DNA from: Aspidapion aeneum
Lineage: Eukaryota > Arthropoda > Insecta > Coleoptera > Brentidae
NCBI GenBank assembly: GCA_963576565.1
Contig: OY755047.1
Coordinates: 25,055,171-25,119,170, forward strand
Direction: 5' to 3'
DNA: 64,000 nt
The notes below the pieces were generated by a model. The model saw nothing but the letters and a program-made list of their open reading frames with translations, did no database searches and was not told the origin of the DNA. Shown here piece after piece: positions 48,101-60,100 of this stretch; within the stretch, counting starts at the first letter, position 1; every line of letters begins with the position of its first letter. The translations under genes and the position numbers were made by a program.

Positions 48101-51100
48101 ACTTAAATATTATCCAAATCCTTTAAAAAATTAGTAAAAAAATTACAAAAACATGTTATGTAAAAAAAACAAGTATGCGAAAATGGTATTCCGTAGAAAG
48201 AATTGAGATAAAAGTAGAGCCAAGTTCTCCATTACAAATTTTAAAATGAAGGGTTCTTACTAGTTTGGAAATGTCTTTCTAAACTAGGCTATTACGGCTG
48301 CAAATGACTCTCAGGCACAGTAACGTGAACCAGGGCTATCAAAATGGAGGGGCCACGATCCTCCACTTTGTTGACGTCACATACGGGGCTGATTTTTTTT
48401 TTGATGGTCACGTTACGACACAGCTGATTGTCTTTAAAATTTTGAAGTTGGAATGACGGTTTATGGATATTTGATTTTTTGTTAAATAAAGCCGTTTTTG
48501 AGATTGTTTTTACTTTATTCTGGCAGAACAATTTTTTTTTAATATTAAGCCCTAATTTTTCATAGCCGCTTCATTAGCTCACACAAAAATTAAGTTTAAA
48601 GCAGAAGCGAATGTGACAATCACATATGACAAACTCAAATACATGTCAAATATAACAGTTGGCATGTGGTACATGGCGGGTAATTTGAATTCAAAATAAG
48701 GAATGCTAAATCTTAAAGATTTTAACCTTTTAATCATGTTGCTTCCTTACAAACATTTGGTGGAATATCGGGATGGTGTCTGAGAATATTTCACTGAAAT
48801 TTTGCGGAAATCTGTAGTGCCATTTTGAAAATATCATAAAAAAACGTCTGACCTCCCATAAGACCCAATGTAAAATTCAGCCCCGGGAGAACAGCTGATT
48901 TTTTCAGGGTCGTGGCCTCTATTTTTGTGTTGGCCTTGCGTGAACATAAAGAAGTTTGGCTGTAATAGGAAAGTTAAAAAAAACATTTCCAAACTAGTCA
49001 GAACCCTTCATTTTGAAATTTGTGTTGGAGAACTAGGCTTTAGTTTTATCTCAATTCTTTTTACGGAATACCATTTTTGCGTACTTTACGTGAAATGTTT
49101 TAGTTGCTTACTTTTTTCTTTGACAAATAGGTTTTCATCTTCGGTCAGTTCTCCCTTGTTTTTCAACTGAATCAGTAAATGTAAGAAATCCTTTCGGTAA
49201 ATATTGTTTTCTTCTCTATATTTGATTGTGCCGAGCACAATGTCTGTGAAAAATTGATCAACATCTCTTCCTCCTTGAGTTTTGTATCCTAAAATTTTTT
49301 TTGGATAATTATCTAGACCACAGCAGACCCAAAGAAGGCCGTAGCTAGGGGGGTCAAGGGGGTTCAAAAACACCTTTGTTACATTTTTATTGAAATACCC
49401 TGTATTGTTATTAGTGTTATTTAAAATATGAAAATAATATTAAAAATATACAATTAAAATAAATTTGTATTTTATTAAAAAATTTTGTTCAAAATAAAAA
49501 ATATTTTTCGAAAAAAAAAATATTTTATTTGTTTTAAAAATATCAGCTGCAATTTACCTGTGTATCCCAGAATCTTCCAGGGTACTACTTCTTCCAGCCA
49601 TGTTTTTAAAAGTCTTGGACGGAATACCTTCTTGCCGTACAATCGAAACTCACAGTCAGGGTCAGTGAGGGAGCTACACTCAATACCAAAGGCTACACTA
49701 GCTAAAAATTTAAAACCATTTTAAAAATTATAAAAAACTATGTAGATATTAGCTCTCACATACTATACTATTGTAGTGTGAGCTATGGTGATCCTAATTT
49801 TGTTCGAGAAAAAAAAAGTTGCTTCGATTTCAAAAATTTTTATATATCTTTGCGTTTCAGATGATTTTGAAACTTTTTTGTCGCGCCGTCTGTCTGTCTG
49901 TATGTCTGTCTATCTGTAGGTCTGTCTGTAACGACCAACGCGCATAACTCAAAGACCGCTTGCCCGATTTCAATGAAATTTGGTACCTAGTCTGGGTCTT
50001 GGGTCGAGATGGTACCATTTATAAATGAACAAAATCCACCGAACACAAGCCAAGTAAAAGGGTGGGGGTAGATTTCAAAAATTAGAGTTTATGTGAAAAT
50101 ATGGCGTGTGTGATATTAAACGAAAGGTAATTAAGTGTGGAGTTAAACAAAATAAATTTTAGGTAAAAAAAAGGGTGGGGGTAGATTTAAAAAATTAGAG
50201 TGTACGTGAAAATATGGCGCGTGTGATATCAAACGAAAGGTAATTGAGTCTGGAGTTGAACAAAATACATTTTAATTTTTGTTTATTTTAAGGGGCGGGG
50301 GAAGTTTCAAAAATGTGAGTTTAAGTCAAAACATGGCGTGTGGTATCAAACGAGAGGTAATTTAGTCTGGAGTTGAATAACATATATTACAGTTTTTAGC
50401 TATATTAGCTCACACGTACACTATAACTATAGGACCTAGTGTGAGCTTAGGGGCCCATATATTGGCAGAGTATTTTTTTAAATGAAAATTTTTGTTCCAG
50501 TAAGTTTTTTGTACAACGCTTTTTTGTTTTGTTAATTTTTAAAAAGTTTCTAAAAAACATAATCAACATAGAAATACAATAAACTGACGTTGATATTTTA
50601 TCTCACTCTCTCTCTTTCTTTTATCACAAAGCAAAAGAAATTCTAAACAAGAAGTTGTATTTGTACTTATCAATTCATTCAAATAACACAAAATGATAAT
50701 GATATTCTGTTAATTTCAGTGTCTATTTACCTATAACATCGATGGTAAATCTCGCAGCGATGTCTTTAATCTGAACTGGCTCATTAGTTTCGACGCAGTG
50801 GACTACAAGTTGATCCAAAGCATTGATTTTCTCCATGAGGAGATCAAACACCATTTTCACTTTTCCAACTGTAAATACTGGGGTCATTTTAGCTCTAAAA
50901 TGTTTTAAAAAATTATGTTATTATAGATATAGAATAAGTTAAATGGCTCTGTTATCAACTTAACTTAAATTTAAAAAAAACAGACCTATTTTTGTTTTTA
51001 GTTTGATTTTTGGGTCTCTGATTTTTGAACCGTCAACAGTTTTTAGTGGATTTTTTTTTAGTTTGAACCAAGAATCATAATTAGCGACCACAAAGATTCC

Positions 51101-54100
51101 AAAATTTTAAATTTGCATAACTAGCGACCTGCCTAAACAAATCGGTTCATAAATAAGAAAGTCTTTTGATTTAAAAAACGCCAATTTTAGGACGCGTGAA
51201 TCACCCTCGTGGGTGTACAGCTTTCGAAACGCCCACGGTAAAATACACAAAAACTTTTTTTACCCCTATGACAAGAAAATTTTTTGGTATAAAAAAAAAT
51301 GTCACCAAAACTCTTTAGCACATCGAGAAGTAGCTGAAGAAGCTGTCACAAAGGCTTAATTAAGTATAAGTAGTTCATCTAATGCCATTTTCCGTTTTTT
51401 CATCTTTTTTGCGATATTTTTTCCTACTTTGATCATAGCTCTTGTCAGCGTATCATTGTATATCAGAAGAAATAATAAAATGCTGGAAAAAAGGCGGAAT
51501 CTTGAGAAAGTAGAAAAAAGAGCATCGATAGATTACACAGCAATAACTAAAACTATAAGAAATATGATAAAAGAAAATAAAAGAAAGGGCCAAGAAATAA
51601 AAGTTGAGAGAGAAAATATGAAATGTCTAAGGTAGATATGAACGGCATAGAAACTAATGTTAAGGAGGATATTGTAAATATCACACAACTATTCTATATA
51701 TAATTATACCAAAAAATAAGGGAACCATCGCGAGAAAACATGAAGAAACTCCAAACAAAAATAAAGAACATAAACTCAGAGCTACAACCTGAAATAACCA
51801 AAGCGAAAATAAAGAGAGCAATAAAGAACGGTGGTAAACCTGTCCTATAAAACTCAATATTCTCCTAAATAAAATACTCCCAAACTGAAAAGAATCCATT
51901 AACCACTATTCTACACAAGGAAGGCGATAGAGCCGACCTAAAAAACTATCGACCTATAACACTCTTCAATGTAGAAATAAAATTTCGGACTTCCATTGTC
52001 TTTATTTATTTTAAAACACGACGTTTCGGTTAGTAAGTATCTCTAACCGTTATCAAGTGTAAACTGTTACACTTGATAACGGTTAGAGATACTTACTAAC
52101 CGAAACGTCGTGTTTTAAAATAAATAAAGACAATGGAAGTCCGAAATTTTATTTCTACACAATCATTGTCTACGAGTTTCAAACAAAGACTCTTCAATGT
52201 AATTTATAAGCTATTCACAAAAATAATAAAAGATGGACTGACAACAAAATTTGACGGATATCAATCAAAAGAACGAGCAGGCTTCAGAAAAGCCAACGAA
52301 TACACTATATATTGCGTTTTCAGACTTTGAAAAAGCTTTTGATAGCATTGAACACCGCGCATGAAAAGCATCTTTAATATACATATATAGCGAAGTAACA
52401 ACTTGAATCAAAATCCACGAAGGAACCAAGCCAATCGTCATAAGAAGAGGGGTGAAATAGGATGAAACAATATCCCCTAAACTATTTAACCAGGCCCTAG
52501 AAGATGTTTTTTAAAAATTTAGATTGTTGTTCCCAATAGGCATCAAAATAAACGGTCAATACTTGAACCACCTAAAATAATAATATGCTGGTGATATCGC
52601 CTTAAGAACAGATAAGAAAGAAGAACTGATAAAAATGCTGGAAGAACTGGATACAGAAACTAAAAATGTAGGCTTGAGTATGAACTACACTAAAACTAAA
52701 ATCATAACAAACAGAATGAAGATATCACGATCAGAATAAACCAAGAGAAAATAAAGGAATATATATACCTGGGACAAATTAATACACTAAAAACACAAAA
52801 CCAAACAGCTGAGATCAAGAAACGAGTAAGATTGGCCTGGGCAGCATTCGTGGTAATTTACCATAACAAGTAGCTAAATTAAAATAAAAATTTGCCAATC
52901 ATAATATCAGACAGAAAGACGATCGATGAAACAAATGTAGTGTAAAAGTGTGGACACCTAGGGAAAATAAAAAAAGTGGGGGAAGACCCCAAATGGGATG
53001 GCAGGATGAGTTGAAGAAACATGCGGGAAATAAATGGATGTCTAAAGATAGAACAAAGAAGGCCAAATAGATAGATAGATAGATAGTCAAGCTAAACAAA
53101 ACTGTTTAAAAAGGCTTTGCGTGGCTGTTTTAAAAACATGTTGGGTCTGGAAGTATAATTGGAAACCAAAACTTTCCGGACAGGACATCAGGCAAAATCG
53201 GATACTAAACTTTCTACTTTGAAGTCTTACCTCAAAATCTTCCATTGTTCTCCCTCCAATCGAAACAGAGTTTTCGACAAAGTATCTTTTTCGTGATAGT
53301 AAAATCCGTGTCCAGCCCAATGGGGGAAATCATTCTGGATAATGTGTTTTATTATTTGAGGGTCCACTGGAATATACTGGGGTTTCCAAAGTTGATAGGC
53401 ACCACCTATTGTCAAACGATATAGAAATTGAAGTACATCGCAGTTTAAGGAGAGTAATAGTATTTTCATAAATACTTTCTTTTATAAATATGAAAATGTA
53501 TGGGGTGTCTTGCAATTGTTCCTTTTTTTATAAATTTTTTCTACTTCTGAAAACTAAAGCATATTTAATTTCATTGTATTCATGGGCGCAGCCAGGGGGG
53601 GGGGGGGCTTCGGGGACCGCCTCCCCCCCCCAAAGCCTTAGATTTTTTTACATATTTTCCACATATTTCATGAAAAGACACAAAAAATAGCTTAAAATTC
53701 GACATCATGAGACTCTGGGCCCCCCCAAGAGGCCTCGGGCCCCCCTAGGTGCGCCACTGTGTATTTACACATATCTTTAATCCCTTTTCTCTTTGAAAAT
53801 ACCTAAAATCAGAAATTCGAAAATTGTATACGGTATTACCAGGGAAACATAAAATTTTGCCTTTCAATCTTTGTTTATGTCTCAAATAATTATCATTATA
53901 GCCCAGTCATTTTAAGAATCAGGCCAAGCTCAAGGGGGGTTTTGGCGGAGAATATGTGGGGATGTGCCCCAGATGCTAAGGAATAATTATACAAAAATTC
54001 AGCTTGCACCTTTTTATTTCCAAGTTTCAGGGTTTTTTTACTGACTGGGCTGTTAAATTAATATTTAATAAGTCTGTTTTTTGTTAATTTGATAAGAAAA

Positions 54101-57100
54101 TTCTTTTAAATATTAAATGAAATATAAAAAATTTTAAAGTACTATTTTTGGCCTCCAAAAGTTACCCATTGCAAAGATTACGAATGTGTAATGATTAACT
54201 CTCAAATACCAAATTGCAAATTATTCAAGGTCCTAAAACTATAAACAACAAGTAAAATTAAAGAAAAAATATAAGAAAAAAAGTTTTTAGTCATCGGAAA
54301 AGGTGATCTTATGTTTTCAGACGTTGATACTTTACCTCTAATTTGAGTTTTCATACCTGTGACAGTGGGAAGGAAGATTTATAGAGATCAGTTGGATCAC
54401 TTGGTCGAGTTAATAGATAGTTTAAGTTGTGCTACGTATTTTTACGTAAAACTGCACGTTAAGCGCTCTACGTTTTGTTCCAAATTTGAGTTTAAGTTGT
54501 GTTTTCGCCAATTTAAATTATTTTGGCTTTTATTTTTAAGTAAGGATTTTTGATTAAACGGCATGACAACAATGCCTTTTATACGATTAAAAGAATTCAG
54601 TTTTATTTTAAAAACAGTCGAAAAACGGTATTCGGTCGGACCACATACATACCTACAAAAACGCTATATATTCGAATGCTGATTAATTACTATTACTGAC
54701 TATTACCTATCACGGTGATTTTCCTATTATTTTTCCTTTAATTTACCTACCCTATTTTCCTCTTTTTTTCACCAGGTGTTTAAGTGAAAAAACAGGCGAA
54801 TAATCGGTAAGTTTTTTATAGCTACATTTTATTAATTATATCGTTTTTACGGCGACTCACCAAGTTGAATGTTTTTACGTTACCATAACCAGTCTACTAA
54901 TAGCAGAGAAAATGAAATTTGGCACTGTGTTTTTTGATGTTACAATTTTGTTTTTTGTCTTTTCAACTACAGTAGGAATATATTTGCAAAGAATCGTTTG
55001 TACTGGAAGCGGAAATTATTGTCCAGGCCTCATTTTTCGATCGTTCAATCAACCAATTCTATTCTTTGGTAACGTTAAGGTGCCCGCAGACTGCCGTAAG
55101 CTAACGTAAATACGTAAGCTCCTAACGTGACTTGACGACGGTGTGACGAAGTGCGCTTGCGTAACAGTCAAATCTCATGCTTACGTAAAAATACGTAGCA
55201 CAACTTAAACTATCTAATACCCTGAGAGTTTCTCATTCTTGTATTGAGACATCGCACACAGAAAGATTCCGGGTTCGAGTCCCGGCCGAAGACCGAAAAC
55301 TTTCTTTTCTTACTTTTTTTTCCTTATATTACTTTCACTTGTTGTTTATAAATATTAACGTCCCGAAACGCTCCGCAGCTCTTTCTCTTTTTTTTTAATG
55401 GGTTGTATTCAATAAAGGAGGAAGAGCGGCCAATTTCAACCAAGTTTTTAAAATAAAAGTTGGAACCCAAAAATATTTTAAACGCCGAAAGCGATACTTA
55501 TTCCAATTTAAAAACCCTGCCAATATATGGGCCCCTAAGCTCACACTAGGTACTATAGTTATAGTGTACGTGTGAGCTAATATAACTAAAAACTAAAATA
55601 TATTTTATTCAACTCCGGACTAAATTACCTTTTGTTTGATACCACACAAGCCATGTTTTGACTTAAACTCAGATTTTTGAAATCTACCCCCACCCTTAAA
55701 AAAAACAAAAACTAAAATGTATTTTGTTAAACTCCGGACTCAATTACCTTTCGTTTGATATCACACACGCCATATTTTCACTTAAACTCTAATTTTTGAA
55801 AAATACCCCCCCCTTTTTTTTTTAATAAATTAAAATGTATTTTGTTGAACTCCAGACTCAATTACCTTTCGTTTGATGTCAGATACGCCATATTTTCCCA
55901 TAAACTCTAATTTTTGAAATCTACCCCCACCCTTTTATTTGGTTTGTGCTCGGTGGATTTTGTTCATTTTTAAATGGGACCATCTCGGCCCAAAACCCAG
56001 CCTAGGTACCAAATTTCATTAAAATCGGCCAAGCGGTTTTTGTGTTATGCGCGTTGGTCGTTACAGACAGACATACAGACATACAGACAGACATACAGAC
56101 AGACAGACAGACAGACGGCGCAACAAAAAAGTTTCAAAATCATCTGAAACGCAAAGATTTATAAAAAAATTTGAAATCGGAGCAACTTGTTTTTTCTCGA
56201 AAAAATTAGGATCACCATAGCTCACACTACTATAGTATAGTATATGTGTGAGCTAAAAAAGGATCTATGAAGGAATATGTTAAAGAATTAAATATGAAGG
56301 AATATGTTAAATAAAAAAAGCATAAAATTAAACAAACAAATATGAAGGAATGTGAAATAAAAAAAATGCATGAATTAAATTTTTGGACTTCCATTATCGG
56401 TAACTTTTTTTTTTGATACTGGGACTTTCCATCCAATCAGGATTAAAGCATTATTAAACAATCACAAATAACCAAGTACCAGCCAGGAATCGAACCCGGA
56501 CCGCCGCACGGTGGTCAGCTTGTCGGTTCTGAACGATCGAAATTATTTTATGGTTTTAGTTTTGACAAATTGATGCTGAAAGTTAGGAAACTAGCGTTTA
56601 AAAAATGTGATTTTAATATAGGTACTGTGCATTCTGGAGATGGTACAGTCGCCTCCAAAAAAAATGTTACATATCGATTTTTTCCTGTTAAGCAAAAAAC
56701 TTAAAAAATTGATACTTTGAGAGTGTGTACGTAACTAGCTTATAGCTTTTTTTTTATTTAACATAGCTTTTTTATAAAAATTTTACTAAATTTATTAATC
56801 TTGCTATACTATATATTAATTTTTTACCGTGCACTGATATTATTTATCGTAGTCTTTATATTCACTATTTTCACATACATAGTTTAAAACGGATTGATTT
56901 TTATCCTGTGAAACCGGTGTTTTGTGTCAGATTTTAAATAAATTACGTCGGCCAATCATAAGCTAATACAGCGGCAAGAAGCGGCAGCTGAATGTAGCAC
57001 CTATACAACCCTTGATACATGATTGAAATAATAAAGTCACAAACGCAATTGATACGTACCGATCCAGACTTTTTCAGTCCAATATATATATAATACATAT

Positions 57101-60100
57101 TTAAAATTGGGGATGGGATAATTCGCCGCGGCCGATTCGCCGCAGCCGATTTGCCGCGGCCGATTCGCCGCGGGACAATTTGCCGCCGGCCAATTCGCCG
57201 CGGGGACAATTCGCCGCGAGATTTTTTGTTTTATGATATTACCATTGGCAATTGTTTAAACAGTTTTATTTAGCTTGACATCATATAATATATTTGTTTA
57301 TTTGTTTGATCATAACTTTTTCAAACTTTTCCAACGAGGTATTTGGTGGTTAGTATAATACAATTTAATATTTTTTTTATTAGAAAAATAAATAAAATGG
57401 CGAATTTTCCTATTTATGAAACGATTTTCCTCAAACTTGAAACATCACGGTGCTTTGGGTAACTTAATACAATTTTTGACTTAAATTTAAAAAAATGAAA
57501 ATGGCGTATTTTCCCATTTATGAACCGATTTGCATCAAACTCGGAACTTTGAGATCTTTCAGGTCGCTGATTATTATTTTTAACTAAAATTTAAAAAAAT
57601 CAAAATGGCAGTTCCACAATGGCGCACTTTCTTGTTTATAAGCCATGAATTTCTTTGTTATAAACCGATTTGCCTCAAAAATGGGGGGGGGCTGATTTCT
57701 CTGGGGGGGGGGGGAAGTCTCATGATGGCGAATTTTATACTCTTTAATCTTTTTATTCATGCAATATGTGAAAAATATCTAAAAAAATCTTAGGCTTGGA
57801 GGGCCGAGGCCCCGAGGAACCCGCCATTTTCAGGTTTTAAAATTTAAATCAAAAATTGTATTGAGTTACCTTAGGCGCCGCGATGCATCAAGTTTGAGGC
57901 AAATCGGTTTATAAATAAGAAAGTGCGCCATTGTGGAACGGCCATTTTGATTTTTTTAAATTAAGTTAAAAATAATAATTAGCGATCTGAAAGATCTCAA
58001 AGTTCCGAGTTTGATGCAAATCGGTTCATAAATGGGAAAATCCGCCATTTTGGATCCGCCATTTTATTTATTTTGCTAATAGAAAAAATTGTTGAATTGT
58101 ATACTAACCCCAAATACCTAGTTGGAAAAGTTTCAAAAAAGTTATGATCAATCAAATAAACAAATATATTATATGAAGTCAAGCTAAATAAAACTGTTTA
58201 AACAATTGCCAATAGTAACATCACAAAATAAAAAATCTCGCGGCGAATATTCCCCGCGGCGAATCAGCCGCGGCAAATCGGCTGCGGCGAATCGGCCGCG
58301 GCGAATTGTCCCCTACCTTTAAAAATTATAGTAAATCAATACACAACTTTTATCTAATTTTTTTAACAAGCAAATTGATACTTTGCAAATGGTTTAAAAG
58401 TAAAAATTAAAGATACCAACCAATATTTTAAATATACGTGAAGAAATCACCATATAATCTCTGGTTTACCAACTTGGAGCACTTTGGAAAATCGGCTTTC
58501 CGCGCGGATTACGTGCGGATCATTATGCAGGCTATCAAACGGCCTATGACTTGTCGTAACTACGTACTAATAAGGTAATTGGGCACTTTTTTAAGACTTA
58601 GTAGTTATGATAGAAAATAGTTCGATATTGAGGTTTCGATCGTCTAAATTAGACAAGCTGACCTCCGTGCGCCGCGCCGCGCCGATGTGTGAAGCAAATA
58701 TTGCTAACACTACGCTACGGACGACGACTATTGTATTGACCAAGACATTTGTTGTATATTTGTTCTTCCAGAAACCCTGTTATGTGTCCTCACACCATTA
58801 AGAAAATATAAAATACTTACCGTGTTTAACTCCCATAGCCCTAAACTTTCTATAAAGCTCCAAATAAGTTTCAGCGCTGGAGAACTCTCCAGTAAACATT
58901 TTCTTGGTGTCTCCAAAGAAAAATTCAGGTTCCAGTTGAGGCAAACCTTAAAAATTTGAATCAAAATTTATGCATTTTTCAGTTAAAAAAGCATTCCAAA
59001 AGTTTGTTATTTTCTTAATAATGTTTAATAATTACACTTTTTATAGATGGGGGAAAATACATTGTGTTCTTTTTTAGGTTAGTGCCGTGGTATGGTCGTC
59101 GGCTTCACATGCAGAAGGTACCAGGCTCGCGTCTCGAACAACGATGCAAAAACAAAAAAAAATCTGTCGCTCTGTCGCCAACTTCCTTTTCAGCGTTCAA
59201 CAGCCGTCATCGAATAAGCATGCGATAAGTTGACCTTGATCATCGAGAATATACGCAGGTGTAGTCCATAAGCCGACATGCAGCCAGCCGAGGAAACAGG
59301 GATAACAACTAAGGAGCCTGCTATAAGTGCTATATAGTCGGAACCAGGATAGAGCCAGTATAAATCTCATACAGTCAACTCACGACGATCAAAACTGTTG
59401 CGCTAATAAGGAAAGAAGTCTATCGCCTATAACCAAGTTTTGCCGGATGATAGCGATGTTAGATAGATGGAAGTCTAACATATAGAAGGACCACCTTTCG
59501 GAAGGGGTGTATCAAGATCCCTGCCCTCGACAAAGAGGGGCCAGGTAAAACTAAAGGCCGATTCATAAAGTTAGTTGAGGTTCAGTTGACGCCGAGAGTT
59601 CGGAGTTCAGTCAGTTGGTAGTTGGAGTTCATAGTTTGAGCCATTCATAAACTCAGTTGACTGCTTAATTATGATTGGTCCAATAATTCAAAATGGTAAA
59701 ATGACACAAAACAGCTCTTTGGATTCTATCTAACCTTAAAAAATTTCAGGTCTAGAATCTCTCCTTCCTTAACATCTCTCCACTCTTCCTGCCTTTCATA
59801 CTCATCATTAGCCATTTTTTTATAATAATAAAACACCAACATTTTTAAAAACAACTACTCAATTCAAAATCCAAACAACTAAAATGAAAATGGCCGCCGC
59901 AAGCATAAATCACTATCGTGCGTAAATCATTCTATGGCTGCAACAGCTGATAGTCAGGCGACTAAATGCTGTAGTTTTATTGTCTCCAACTCCAACTTCT
60001 CTACTGAACCTCAACTGAACCTCAACTTACTTTATGAATGGAAATACATGTTTCAATAAGTTGATATTTATTTTTCGAACTCCTAACCTCAACTCCCAAC

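Noticed and set aside
49485..49724. 79-aa plus-strand ORF
   Set aside because: Shadow of P450 exon 5 on the minus strand.
54912..55109. 65-aa ORF with a hydrophobic N-terminus, resembling a small secreted protein
   Set aside because: It lies in the interior of the 799-bp TIR element; the older copy at 11600 does not preserve the frame.
58728..58964. 78-aa minus-strand ORF at P450 exon 2
   Set aside because: Wrong frame; the true exon 2 reading is fixed by phase from exon 1 and exon 3.
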